Below, piece after piece: positions 9,699-20,170 of a stretch of DNA of 64,000 nt; the first letter of the stretch is position 1, and the number at the start of each line of letters is the position of its first letter. The stretch is from Sarocladium kiliense (taxonomy: Eukaryota; Ascomycota; Sordariomycetes; Hypocreales; Sarocladiaceae), in NCBI GenBank assembly GCA_030734395.1, contig JAUZTG010000039.1, positions 186,001 through 250,000 on the forward strand, in the 5' to 3' direction. The notes under the pieces are model-generated. The model had not been told where the DNA came from and made no database searches. It worked only from the letters and a program-made list of their open reading frames with translations. A program made the translations under genes and the position numbers.

Positions 9699-11779
9699 AT
9701 TGTCAGGAACAGATTGAGCAAGACGTAACTGTCAAATGAAGAATAGAAACCTTCTGCTACCTTCTCATGAATCCCATGATCGACCTGCGTCCTGTGCACT
9801 ACGGCTGTTCTGGCAGTAATCTTGGCTATGAATTGTCTACCCAGACACTCGCCAACACCACAGGGCAGACTCATCTCATCAGCCTCTCAACTTTTACAGA
9901 GCTGACATCGAGACCTCAAGCAGCGAGGAGAAGCTCAGAGCAAGACAGTTCACCAATCTAATTCCTGTCGAGCAATGCCAGACTTCTAGGCAAGGGTGCT
10001 TCGGATTACACCGTAGAGGCGTCTAGGGTAACCAAGGGCACCAAAGACTTGGTCCCCGCCAAAGCACCGACGAAATCATTACTATGAGCATGCTATGACC
10101 AGGAGATGAGAAAGTGACGCATGACACAGAATAATGGACCGAAGCCAGCTCCATACTAGGAAAAAAGAAGAACACCATCAAAGGAACAAGGGTATCTTAC
10201 CGTCACTCCGCTTTGAGCCTACTTCACCATCGCTCACTCCTGCAACTCTCGGTCAATCTCCCGCGCACCAAGCCCCAAACGAGCGATCTCACGATGCCTC
10301 CCCTCGCACCCCTGACCAGAGTTCACCTCCTCTTCCTCCAGTCATTTCTTCATCAGGTTATCAGCTAGGAGAAAGAACAAGCACCCAACAGCCAGGGACA
10401 GTATTAAGGGCCAGCGCCTGCGTTGCATACAAATGAACGCCCCAGGGATCCCCATGCACTGATGGGCGGCTAATGCACCTCTAGACCCATCCTGTCTTCA
10501 CAAGGCCCAATCATGGTTTGTGTGTTCCTGGACCCCCCCGGGCTTCTGGTCGACGATGTCTGTGCTCAATCTTTCCCCTAACCAGGCCGCTGAGATTCGA
10601 GAAGGGCTGGCGCTGAGGAGCGACGATGAGCCCCTGTCGTGCAGAAGATCAGCGCTTTCTCTCCCGAAGGTTCCATTCCATCGTGATCTACCTTAGGGGT
10701 TGTTCCCCTGCAGATGCTCTCCCGTTTCATCGTCACCAACCTCAATGTATACAACGCCAACTCTGTTCTCCTCAACGAGCATTGCCGCCCGGAATAGTAT
10801 CCAGACAGACTCTAGGTCGCCACCTGCGGGCGAATCTTTCGTTTCCTGTCATCCCAATCGTCTAGAAACAGTCCAGTCCAAGCGCCACACTTGTTCATTC
10901 ACACAAGCCACTTGCATGCCCCCCCTTGTCACCTTCGAAACGCAGACTGCGAGCTGGGCCTGGCCCAAGGTTTCACGATGCAATGCTTTCTTAGCAGAAG
11001 GATGCCACCATGAGACAATCCCCTGCTGCCTTTACTGGTCCGTGAGCCACATCTCAGCGCCTGTCGTCCCATTGAGAGCACCAATCCCACCCACTGTTTC
11101 TGTTCGCAGTGTGGTGATGAACAAAACAACTCTAATTGAGGGATAGCCGCCTCGATCTTCTCGAAACTCTGAACAGCCTTGTCCCTTGTCTAGACCGAGT
11201 ATGGACAATAAGCTTGAAACAACGACGTCGTTATCCTAGCCGTTACCTGTGATCAACCTCGTCACTGCGTCTCCTCTTCGGGGCCAGCCGACGAAGCATG
11301 ACCCAGCCAAGCACAGCATTGACCACAGCCCTCCTCTTCGCCTCCTCTCCTGTATGATCTCTGCCAGGGTGTAGTTCGGCATCTCACGATGTGCACTTTG
11401 TAGCCTCTGTATAAGAGCCGCAACCTCCCCACATCTCCTCCCCTCCGGCCCCTTCTCCTTCTTCCCTCCCTCAGGCTCATCTCGCAGCTTTCGTTTCCAT
11501 CTTGCAATTCCTTTCGAGGTCCTTTCTTTCTTTCTTTCCCTTCGGGATTCACTCTCATTCCATTCTTTTGAACCAATACTCACTGTTGGGCTCCTCTTCA
11601 CCGTCTTCATTGATTGAAGTTCAGCTTGTTCCATTCATTTTCACACAGACTCGACGTCAACAAACGTTTCCGCCAGACCGGATACTTTCAAACCCTTCCA
11701 TTCATTCACTGCAGACGCTTCCGAAAGGAAACCAATTCAGAAACAAAACCTCCTACAGGATCAACAAATCCCATTCAAG
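9699..11779. other. Long intergenic region with the AA9 promoter and leader
   Basis: About 2.1 kb. The right 370 bases are pyrimidine-rich and carry the probable TATA element and leader of the AA9 gene. Open frames at 10134-10436 and 10700-11146 lack domains and have proline/serine-rich, non-conserved-looking products; I do not accept them. No repeat or RNA gene was recognised. Confidence 0.5.
11410..11415 (+). promoter_or_regulatory. TATA-like element of the AA9 gene
   Basis: TATAAG in CTGTATAAGAGCC, about 370 bases before the start at 11780. It is followed by CT-rich sequence typical of strongly transcribed fungal genes. It implies a long leader, unless another initiation site is used. Confidence 0.4.
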
Positions 11780-12925
11780 ATGCCTTCCGCCACCAACACC
11801 GCTATCCTCTCGGCCCTCGCCGCCGCCGTCTCCGTTTCCGCCCACGGTTTCGTCCAGAACATCGTCGTCAACGGCGTCTCCTACGAGGGCTACAACGTCT
11901 TCCGTCACCCGTACATGCCCGAAGAGCCCACCGTCGTAGGCTGGACCAACACCGCCACCGACTCCGGCTTCGTCTCCCCGGACAAGTACAACACTCCCGA
12001 TATCATCTGCCACCTCGACGCCAAGAACGCAAAGGGCCACGCTCGCGTCGCTGCCGGCGACAGTGTCTGGCTTCAGTGGAACGACTGGCCGGATTCCCAC
12101 CACGGTCCTGTCCTGGATTACCTTGCGGCTTGTGGTGCCTCTGGCTGCGAGACCGTCGACAAGACGGACCTCAAGTTCTTCAAGATCGATGAGGGTGGTC
12201 TCATTGACGGATCTTCCGCCCCTGGCTTCTACGCCGCCGACGAACTCCTCGCCAACGGCAAGGGCTGGCTCGTCCAGATCCCGGAAACCATTAAGCCCGG
12301 ATTCTACGTCCTCCGTCACGAGATCATCGCTCTGCACTCCTCGCACGAGCAGAACGGCGCTCAGAACTACCCCCAGTGCATCAACCTCGAGATCACCGGC
12401 ACTGGTACCGAGGAGCCTGAGGGTGTTCCCGGCATGGAGTTGTACAAGCCTGACGATGCTGGTATCTTCCTGAATATCTACCAAAGCATGCAGTCATATG
12501 ACATTCCCGGCCCTGCCGTCATCGAGGGTGCCGGAAGCGTCGAGCAGGTCAGCTCTGCCGTAACGACCAGCGCCTCTGCCACCACCGGCACCGAGCTGTC
12601 TTCTCCTCCCACCGATGCTCCTTCTGGTGGTGACAGCGGCTCTTCTTCCGAGACCCCTGCCACTCCCGAAATCACTTCCGTCCCTGAGCCTGAGGAGGAA
12701 GAAGGTGGCGGCAACCTGCCTGGCCTGCCTTCTGCCACTGGTCCTACCAAGACTCTCGAGATCACCCCTGGCGAGACCAGCGTTGCTGAGCAGCCCGCTA
12801 CCGAGGAACCTGAGACCCCTTCCAGCCCTCCAGTTTGCAACAAGAAGAGGAGCAAGAAGAACAAGAAGGCGAAGCGCAGCAAGAAGACCAAGAAGGCTCG
12901 CCGTGGTGCCGTCCCTCGCGTCTAA
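11780..12925 (+). CDS. Secreted AA9 lytic polysaccharide monooxygenase with Lys-rich tail
   Basis: A single exon encoding 381 residues, start context CAAGATG. Signal peptide 1-21; cleavage exposes His22 (AHGFVQN), the first ligand of the copper histidine brace. The second brace His is in DSHHGPVLDY, and the axial-site Tyr is in QNYPQC. The catalytic domain runs to about residue 235. After it come a short segment, then a Ser/Thr/Pro/Glu-rich linker of about 100 residues and a strongly basic end (residues about 355-381) built of KK, SKK and KKAK blocks. There is no CBM1 domain. The family cleaves cellulose or related glucans oxidatively using O2/H2O2 and an electron donor, outside the cell. The basic tail is unusual; cell-wall or polyanion anchoring is possible but only inferred. 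Confidence 0.93.
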   Translation: MPSATNTAILSALAAAVSVSAHGFVQNIVVNGVSYEGYNVFRHPYMPEEPTVVGWTNTATDSGFVSPDKYNTPDIICHLDAKNAKGHARVAAGDSVWLQWNDWPDSHHGPVLDYLAACGASGCETVDKTDLKFFKIDEGGLIDGSSAPGFYAADELLANGKGWLVQIPETIKPGFYVLRHEIIALHSSHEQNGAQNYPQCINLEITGTGTEEPEGVPGMELYKPDDAGIFLNIYQSMQSYDIPGPAVIEGAGSVEQVSSAVTTSASATTGTELSSPPTDAPSGGDSGSSSETPATPEITSVPEPEEEEGGGNLPGLPSATGPTKTLEITPGETSVAEQPATEEPETPSSPPVCNKKRSKKNKKAKRSKKTKKARRGAVPRV

Positions 12926-13211
12926 GCGTTGTGCTCGCTTAGGGCGAACAGCTTTTCATCCCTGCGGGGACAGGTGTGACAGCAAGCTGTCGAAAGGCAG
13001 TGTTGCCGGTGTTTTAACTTCAGCTGTATATATGAGCCTCATGATTCTCCGATGTACAATTAACATCTTCAAGACCGCAGATTAGCGGATCTCTCTTCAA
13101 AGTTGCATCGTCCATTCTGTTCCCGTGACTGTATGTCCTCATTCACATACCATGATTGCCGCACTGATTGAGTCGTATCGCCATATTTCTTGTCTTCTGT
13201 GCTGGCAGATA

Positions 13212-13928
13212 TCATGTGGCCTCTTCGACCTTGGTTGTCCGCCCCAGCCTCTGCTCGATGATCTCCACGATCTGAGGCCATTCCATCATCGCGCCCTGCC
13301 CGACGTCACCGCAGGCCAAGGCCTTGCTACTTTGAGGGAGAAGCACCTCGAACCAGTCCCACTCATCACTTAGAATATTCAGTTGCTTTGCAGTGAGAGG
13401 ATGTGCCCACATCATCGTGTTCATAGCTGGCGCAACTAGGATACTGCCCTGACCAGGCGCCAGTCTCTCAGTCTTGGCCTTTACGTCCCATGCACGGATG
13501 ACACAGGTGAGGAGATCATCACAAATGCCATTTGTGACCTTGGCGAGGAGATTGGCAGACATGGGAGCGATGACAAGAAAGTCAGCCCAACGCCGTAGCT
13601 CGATATGCAGGATGCTTGCACCGCGAATCCAGCCCGGCTTCGTCCATTCATCTGCGTCGAGGTAGATGCCATCGACACACGGAATCGTCTTCAAGGTCGA
13701 GAGGTGAGGCTGCTCCTCTGCTTGGCCGGCGAGAAAGTGTGTCGCAGAGTCTGTGAGCACGATGCGTATTGAGAGCTCCGAAGGTGAGAACGTGCGCGAG
13801 AGTGCTGTGACGATGCAGGGAATCTTGATTGTTGCCACTGAGCCCGATGCTGCAAGGAGAAGATGCTTCTTGCCATCATTGACTGCGGCTGCAACCTCTA
13901 CAGCAGGTAGAGTAGCTTGTGAAGCCAT
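13212..13928 (-). CDS. Phosphopantothenoylcysteine decarboxylase (coenzyme A synthesis)
   Basis: A single exon encoding 238 residues from the ATG at 13928; the frame is open further upstream without conserved sequence. It belongs to the flavoprotein HFCD family: an N-terminal flavin-binding LLLAASGSVATIK, the catalytic His108 in ILHIELRRWAD, the PAMNTMMW substrate motif (167-174), and Cys206 in ALACGDVGQGAM, which reduces the enethiol intermediate. All hallmarks of the plant HAL3a/yeast Cab3 type decarboxylase are present. It converts 4'-phosphopantothenoylcysteine to 4'-phosphopantetheine in the cytosol. The protein is short and lacks the long acidic extensions of yeast Sis2/Vhs3. It is transcribed divergently from the neighbouring hydroxyacid dehydrogenase gene. 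Confidence 0.92.
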   Translation of the reverse strand: MASQATLPAVEVAAAVNDGKKHLLLAASGSVATIKIPCIVTALSRTFSPSELSIRIVLTDSATHFLAGQAEEQPHLSTLKTIPCVDGIYLDADEWTKPGWIRGASILHIELRRWADFLVIAPMSANLLAKVTNGICDDLLTCVIRAWDVKAKTERLAPGQGSILVAPAMNTMMWAHPLTAKQLNILSDEWDWFEVLLPQSSKALACGDVGQGAMMEWPQIVEIIEQRLGRTTKVEEAT

Positions 13929-14260
13929 TCCCGAGTTCCTTGTTCGTACCCGAAAACAAGCTGAGTAATCCAGTTGAGGTTGATGTTGAAGCAAGAAAGA
14001 GCCTCGTGATGCTGGGCTGCGGGATGTTGTTGCTGAGGTCAGCCTCATCAGTCCACTGCAACTAACCCTAAACCGCCCCGGCCCGGTATCGGCAGCGGTT
14101 CCCCACCACCATAGGCAATGGATAGCCTCTGGGATTCGGGGTTGATGGCGTGCGAAACCAGGTTGATTACAAAGATAAGAGCTCCTGTGTTGACTTGTAC
14201 AGCCTCGCCGAGACATTAAATCGACAGTAAACAGGCTTGCAACAGGAACTAATCGTTAGG
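13929..14260. promoter_or_regulatory. Shared divergent promoter, PPC decarboxylase / hydroxyacid dehydrogenase
   Basis: Only 332 bases separate the two start codons, so the interval must contain both promoters. No TATA box is evident. A CCCGGCCCGG-like GC-rich run lies near 14080. Confidence 0.55.
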
Positions 14261-15510
14261 ATGGCTGACAACACCCCAAACAAGACCCTCAAGGGCCACA
14301 AGCTCATCACCCTCACCGAATTCACGCCTGTCGACTACCTCATCCGCGATATCCAATCCCAGTTCCCCGATCTCGAAATCGTCAACCGTCATGTATCCTG
14401 GCACTCCACCAAAGGCGACGAAGAGATCCCGGAGTCTGACTGGCAAACCGCCACAGTCCTCATGACTGGCAGCACCTTCCCCAAGCCCGAGGCTGCCAAG
14501 AAGCTGAAGCTCGTGCAGCTTACCAGCGCGGGAGCAAATCATGTCCTGGACTCGCCGCTGTTTAAAGACACGGATGTGGCGTTCTGTACTGCGAATGGGG
14601 TGCATGGGTGAGACGCTGTGTCACGTCGGATGCAGTGCTTATGCTGATCAGAATGTGCATGCAGACCTCAGATCTCCGAGTGGGTGATTGCCACATACCT
14701 CGCGAACCAGCATTTCAGTAAGTTAGGTTGAACGAGGCGCTCTGGTAGACGAATACTGACTTCTTGGTAGTTCCACAGTATCTTGACTTTCAGAGGGAGA
14801 AGCGATGGCAGAAGATCCCCGGCGATCCAGACGATTCCGTTGGGCAGCGAGTGTAAGTCAAGAACGCTACACTGACATCATCCGTCATCCAACTGACAGA
14901 GAAAATAAGTGGTATTCTGGGCTACGGAAGTATTGGCCGACAGATTGCAAGAGTCTGCACCGCGATGGGCATGTCCGTCCACGCATACACCCTTCACCCC
15001 CGAGACACCCCAGAATCACGCCGCGACCACTCCTACTCACCTCCTGGTCTCGGCGATGTCGAAGGTGTTCTACCTCGTAAATGGTTTTCTGGCGGCTCCA
15101 AAGAGGAACTCCACACATTCCTCGGCTCTGACCTCGATCTTCTCGTCGTAGCCCTCCCGCTCACACCGAAGACCGAGAAGCTCATCTCTACAGCTGAGTT
15201 CGAAGTTCTGAAAAAAAAGCGAACGTTCCTCAGCAATATCGGTCGCGGCCCTATCGTGGACTCAGAGGCGCTGTATCATGCTCTTGAGAACGAGGTGATC
15301 CGTGGTGCTGCCCTGGACGTTACCGACCCGGAGCCACTTCCAGATGGTGATAAGCTCTGGGGCGCGAAAAACATCATTATCACTCCTCATGTCAGTGGGA
15401 GGTCACACTCGTACAAGGATAGATCATTTGCCATCCTGAAGGCGAACCTGGAGGCTCTGGCGGAGGGGAAGGAGTTTATGAACAGAGTCAATCGGAAGGA
15501 TGGATACTGA
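14261..15510 (+). CDS. D-isomer-specific 2-hydroxyacid dehydrogenase
   Basis: Four exons: 14261-14607, 14665-14717, 14771-14852 and 14910-15510, giving 360 residues. Introns are 53-57 bases; the last ends in AAG rather than CAG/TAG. Splicing restores GVHGPQISEW, QHFIPQY and QRVGILGYGSIG. The NAD-binding Rossmann motif GYGSIG is at 165-170. The catalytic triad is visible as Arg273 (SNIGRGPIVD), Glu302 (DVTDPEPLP) and His321 (ITPHVSG). The family reduces 2-keto acids to D-2-hydroxyacids, or glyoxylate/hydroxypyruvate; which substrate is used here is not clear. The protein lacks a targeting signal and is probably cytosolic. Divergent partner: the CoA-pathway decarboxylase gene. Confidence 0.9.
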
Positions 15511-16040
15511 TGTCAAGGTCAGGTATTCGGTAAGCATGCATATAAGAATTATGGTCCGGGCAGGCCGTCAGGTTTTGTCTGTGACCATACGCCGCTCGCC
15601 GCATGTTAGCATTCGGGCAATTGAATAAAAGAGCGCAACATAAACGAATCCGATCGACGCAAATGATGGACGCCATGACGTGTCTGCAACCTTTCATTAA
15701 TCGAAAGAAAGTCGCATACTAAGTTTAATCCGATATCGTCGGACTGGCTATCCTCCGATGCTTCACGCTTGGTGTAGGCGTTCGATCGGAGGTTAGTCTG
15801 CCCCGAGAACCCAGCCTACATCTTGGCCCTGCGGCGTAGGTGAAGCAAGACTCGGGGCGCCATGTCGAGGATTGTAGTATAAATGATTCGGAATTTCTTC
15901 GCGATGTTGTTCAATGTTCTGAAATACCACGAAGACCTTATTTTCCATAATCTATTTACCAGGTACATGGCATTCTCACTGTTCACGCATCGTCACTAGA
16001 TCTACTCAGACACCATCGTACACTTCCACGACACAGCCCC
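15511..16040. other. Intergenic region with promoter of the FAD monooxygenase gene
   Basis: 530 bases. The only clear element is the TATA box listed separately. Around 15720-15850 lie short GC-rich inverted segments (for example TTCGATCGGAGG) that I cannot assign. Confidence 0.45.
15878..15884 (+). promoter_or_regulatory. TATA box of the FAD monooxygenase gene
   Basis: TATAAAT in TAGTATAAATGATT, 157 bases before the ATG at 16041, a suitable distance for a leader of roughly 120 bases. Confidence 0.5.
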
Positions 16041-17594
16041 ATGGGGAAGATGTACGACGTTGTTATTGCTGGCGCTGGCCCCGTCGGTCTTTTTCTGGCC
16101 TGCGAGCTTGGTCTGGCTCGCATGTCAGTCCTTGTTCTTGAGAAAGAGGCTCAACCAGATCTATCATGGAAAGCACCACCTCTAGGTCGCAGAGGTCTGA
16201 ACACCCTCGCTATGGAGGCTTTCTATCGAAGAGGCCTCATGGATCAGGTCTTGGACACGAATGAGCGGCCAAAAGCCTTCATGAAGAAAACTGGCTTCCA
16301 GTTCGGCGGTCATTTTGCCGGGATGGCTTTGAACGCCAATCAGCTCGACCTCAGCAGATCAAAGTGGCGCTTGCCTGGACCAGCACTCTACCCTGCCAGA
16401 AGCTATATGCAGCGTCTCGAAGAGGCCCTGGCAGTTCGAGCTTCGAGCTTCGGGGTCACAATCCGCCGAGGCGAGGCGGTCAGTACGTTGGAGGAGGAGA
16501 CAGATCAGCATATTGACATACTTACGACTGCCGGATCGACATTACGAAGTCGGTGGCTCGTGGGCTGCGACGGCGGCAGGTCTACAGTCAGAAAAGAGGC
16601 AGGTATTGTTTTTGAAGGGACGGATCCGAGGATGACTGGATACGCCGTCAAGTGTTCATTCGACCCTTCTGAGCGACTGAAACTCGGCTTCTATCCCACC
16701 GACAACGGCATCTACTTCATAGCGCCAGGAACGCTGTACCTGATGGATCCTGACGGTGCCACCTTTGATCGCTCTCAGGAGGTCACCGTATCGCATCTTC
16801 AAAGTGTCTTTCAGCGGATCAGCGGGATACAAGACGTCCAGCTGATAGATGTCGGACACATCGGCACCTTCACAGATGCTTGCAGGCAGGCCAAAGCATA
16901 CCGGAAAGGTCGAGTCCTTCTAGCCGGCGACGCAGCGCATATCCACTCACCTATGGGTGCCCAAGGTCTAAACACAGGTATCGGCGATGCCATGAACCTA
17001 GGCTGGAAGCTCGCAGCCACCATCAGACAGGAGAAGGATGCAGCCGCAAAGTCGTCCAACGGCCTCGCTCAGATGGATTTACTGGACACTTATGAGACCG
17101 AGCGACGATCAGAAGGGGCTTGGGCTCTGGAGTGGACGAGAGCGCAGGTCTTGGCGCTCGAGCCAGGGATGTTCGGCCAAGCCATGAGGAGGTTATTGAC
17201 AGACATGTTCGCGACAGATGATGGAGCGAACCTCATGTTGGACAAGATCTGGGGTCTAAGCCAGAAATACCACCTAGAGACGGAGGAGATAGCGCATCCG
17301 CTGATTGGACGCAGTCTACCGGATTTTGAATTGCCTGACGGGAGTAGAATCGGGGATCATATGCACGCTGGTCGGGGACTGCTCCTCAGCTTCCGGGAGA
17401 ACCAGGATTTCGCGGATATCGAGAGAGACTATGAGGGAAGAGTTGACCATCAAGTCATCTACCCTACTGAGACACTTGGACTCTCTGCTATTCTGGCCAG
17501 GCCTGATGGCGCAGTGGCTTGGGTGGCCGAGGAGGATGCCGATGCTGACACCGCTGCCCTGAAGAAGGCACTGGAGAAGTGGTTCCCCTTCTAA
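16041..17594 (+). CDS. FAD-dependent aromatic-ring monooxygenase (PheA/TfdB-like)
   Basis: A single exon encoding 517 residues. The N-terminal dinucleotide-binding motif is GAGPVG (11-16). The mid-protein DG motif is CDGGRSTVRKEAGI, and the GD motif reads GDAAHIHSPMGAQGLNTG followed by IGDAMNLGWKLA; together they define class A flavoprotein hydroxylases. The C-terminal 120 residues resemble the thioredoxin-like domain of phenol hydroxylases. Such enzymes hydroxylate phenols or polyketide products with NAD(P)H and O2. There is no signal peptide or membrane anchor. The neighbours do not form an obvious biosynthetic cluster, so a catabolic role on aromatic compounds (for example from lignin) is only a suggestion. 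Confidence 0.88.
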   Translation: MGKMYDVVIAGAGPVGLFLACELGLARMSVLVLEKEAQPDLSWKAPPLGRRGLNTLAMEAFYRRGLMDQVLDTNERPKAFMKKTGFQFGGHFAGMALNANQLDLSRSKWRLPGPALYPARSYMQRLEEALAVRASSFGVTIRRGEAVSTLEEETDQHIDILTTAGSTLRSRWLVGCDGGRSTVRKEAGIVFEGTDPRMTGYAVKCSFDPSERLKLGFYPTDNGIYFIAPGTLYLMDPDGATFDRSQEVTVSHLQSVFQRISGIQDVQLIDVGHIGTFTDACRQAKAYRKGRVLLAGDAAHIHSPMGAQGLNTGIGDAMNLGWKLAATIRQEKDAAAKSSNGLAQMDLLDTYETERRSEGAWALEWTRAQVLALEPGMFGQAMRRLLTDMFATDDGANLMLDKIWGLSQKYHLETEEIAHPLIGRSLPDFELPDGSRIGDHMHAGRGLLLSFRENQDFADIERDYEGRVDHQVIYPTETLGLSAILARPDGAVAWVAEEDADADTAALKKALEKWFPF

Positions 17595-18650
17595 GCCGCA
17601 GTGGTTCATGGAGTGATGGGAAGTGTAACACATAGAATAGCCTCTTCTCAGTCGCATCTTGTTCTTTAAGTCATCATTTTTGAAAACGTGGTCGTACCGT
17701 CGTACATTGCTCCCTGCACGGTTCATCATCCGGGGCTCCGGCGTGAAGTGGGGCCCGCCTCCGCGTTTCCCCGGCGACTTGCCCGATCGAGAAGCATTGC
17801 ACTCACAATCATCGTATAGAGCACATATAGCATAGTCTCTTGAAGGGGCAAGTGAGAAAGTTCTTTATTGTCGGAGGAAAAGAATATACTATGTGATCTC
17901 TTCGGCGCTTGACGATCACCCACAGCCACGTTGTCGAATGTGGTCCAAGGCCGCCATTCACAGCATCTGGAGTGGCTACACGAGTAATGGAACAAAAGGC
18001 TAGATCGGCACCAGACGTCTGGATGGCATGTCTGTTTTAGTATGAGAGTGGCGCTCTTTTTATGGGAGCGGCAATCCATGATAGACGTGCTCTTGTCTTG
18101 GGAGAAGCAAGTTACGGCGAGAACACCGCAGGTTTTCAGTACAGAACCGCAGCTTCGCACCTGAGCCCCAATCCCAAGTGTCAAAAAGGAGGGTCAGGTT
18201 TAAGATATAACCGTCAAATAAAGATTGCAAGGAACATGCATCTAAAGAATATCAGCATAGATGCCAGGTGTATGGACAAGCAATAGAATAGGTGCACCTC
18301 GACGATTGTCACCGTAGACCCACTCCGTGGAGGGCATCGGACTTCTTCCCGAACCACCGTCACTGGCACAAGATCCCTCACCACGGGCATTCGGTGGGAG
18401 CTAGGCGATCTCGGCATGAATCCCTGCTTTTTAAGCCTGGGGGGACTCAGTCGTAGCGTCGTCAAGGCGCCTTAATATTCCCGTGTGATCCTGTTTCCCG
18501 ACGACAGCTCACTTACACCGCGATCATCACCAAGACTGGCGCCACTATTTACACTACTAAGCTCACCAAAGACCTCACTTCAGCCGTGCAGCTTCTCCTT
18601 GGCATATTCCAATACTCGCAAAGACCAGATAGACCTCAGACGTATACACC
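17595..18650. other. Intergenic region, nothing recognised
   Basis: About 1.06 kb between two rightward genes. A leftward 152-codon frame at 17726-18184 has no domain and no supporting context. The last 150 bases are CT-rich and probably the leader of the epimerase gene. Confidence 0.45.
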
Positions 18651-19652
18651 ATGGGCAGCCTTCCAGCACCAAGCCACATCCTCATCACGGGTGGCGCTGG
18701 CTTCATCGGCCAGGACCTCGCCGCCTCACTCATTAATACCTCGCCAGACCTTCAGCTCACCCTCACCGATGTAATTCAACCTCCAGTCCCATCCTCAGTC
18801 TCCCAGCATGCCTCTCGCATTACCACAACGAAATGCGATCTCACAGACCCGACCGTCGTCGCCGACCTTTTCCGCGAACGATACTCAGCCGTCTACCTCC
18901 TCCACGGCCTCATGTCAGGCGGTGCAGAGGCGAATCTTGAACTGGGATGGCGAGTTAACTGGGACTCACACAGATCTGTCATTGACTATCTGAGACATAA
19001 CCACCCCGGCACTGTCACTGTGTTCCCCTCCAGTCTGGCAGTGTATGGTCCACCCAAGGCTGCTGATGGCTCTGTATCGGTTACGAGCGAGCAGACTTGC
19101 CCTCAGCCGCAGTCAAGCTACGGCGCACAAAAGCTCATGGTGGAAACCTATCTCAATGACATGTCCCGCCGTGGGCTTCTTGATGGTCGTATCGTTCGTC
19201 TCCCTACAATTATTGTCCGACCCGGTGCTCCCTCCGCTGCTGCCAGCTCCTTTTGCAGCGGTATCGTTCGAGAGCCCATCAAAGGTATAGCCACAACTCT
19301 TCCCGTTTCAAAAGACCTCGAGCTATGGGTGTGCAGCCCCGAGACGGTCGTTGAGAATCTCGTTCGTATCAAGGACGTTCCCGGATCTAAGTTTGGACAG
19401 AGTCGCGTTGTGAATCTGCCAGGCATCACAGTGACTTCACACCAGATCCTTGATGCACTCGCCAAGGTGCAAGGCAAGGAAATCCTCAAGCTGATCACCG
19501 AGGAGAGGGATCCAAAGATCGAGGCGATTGTCGGAAGCTGGCCGGCGCGGTTCGATACAGTGAAGGCAGAAGGCATCGGCATGAAGGGCGATGTGAGCCT
19601 GGAGGAGAATATTTCGCTGTTCGCACAGCGCCAGAAGCAGGCAAAGCTGTAA
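18651..19652 (+). CDS. DenD-like NAD-dependent epimerase/dehydrogenase (D-erythronate dehydrogenase type)
   Basis: A single exon encoding 333 residues. Extended short-chain dehydrogenase features: nucleotide-binding GGAGFIG (14-20), the catalytic Ser at 127/128 (FPSSLAVYG), and Tyr157-x3-Lys161 (SSYGAQK). The stretches LPTIIVRPGAPSAAASSF, CSGIVREPIKG, VNLPGITVT and a FDT motif near the end match the bacterial DenD family, which oxidises D-erythronate at C2. The start has a good context (ACACCATGG). A function in breakdown of C4 sugar acids is inferred from this family resemblance; a related sugar-acid substrate is possible. Confidence 0.85.
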   Translation: MGSLPAPSHILITGGAGFIGQDLAASLINTSPDLQLTLTDVIQPPVPSSVSQHASRITTTKCDLTDPTVVADLFRERYSAVYLLHGLMSGGAEANLELGWRVNWDSHRSVIDYLRHNHPGTVTVFPSSLAVYGPPKAADGSVSVTSEQTCPQPQSSYGAQKLMVETYLNDMSRRGLLDGRIVRLPTIIVRPGAPSAAASSFCSGIVREPIKGIATTLPVSKDLELWVCSPETVVENLVRIKDVPGSKFGQSRVVNLPGITVTSHQILDALAKVQGKEILKLITEERDPKIEAIVGSWPARFDTVKAEGIGMKGDVSLEENISLFAQRQKQAKL

Positions 19653-20170
19653 TCTCATTTCAACCGATCATTTTTACGACTCTAGCCTCGCCATCGAAAA
19701 TTCGTGAATGTTTCGGTTCTCTCATTCCTCGTTTGTGGCCACTGGACGGCTGGCCGCATCGAAGAACCTGCGAAGTTGTAAGAGAAGACCTCTACCGTGA
19801 GAGCCGTGTGTAAAAGGCCGATGGGTAACTTTAAATATGCCCTTGGCGGTTCAATGGGCGGAGGTTGGGTCTGGAGAACGAGAATATACATCAAGTGCCA
19901 ACCATACGGCCATCTATGTGCAGAGGCGAAACTTTCTCAACTCTGTAAAAGACCGTGAATAGCTTGGCTGAAAGAGGCTGTTTTCCACAGTAGAGGCATT
20001 CGTAGAAGAGCATAGTCATGGATTGGTTCATCTGCTCTATTTGCTTCTTGTTACTCAGAGCTTCTCAACACAAGACACGCATGGATATATCGTCTCTGCT
20101 TTCCAATATACGACAGAGTCCTCGGCGGCACGCCCCCGTTCCACGACTATTCAAGCGACAACAGTACTCG
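19653..20170. other. Convergent intergenic region
   Basis: 518 bases between the 3' ends of the epimerase and peroxidase genes. It should hold both terminators; I see no other feature. Confidence 0.5.

Noticed and set aside
10134..11146. Frames of 100 and 148 codons upstream of the AA9 gene
   Set aside because: Ser/Pro-rich products without domains and with no splice partners; more likely promoter DNA.
17726..18184. 152-codon leftward frame after the FAD monooxygenase gene
   Set aside because: No domain, no signal peptide, irregular composition and no promoter features.
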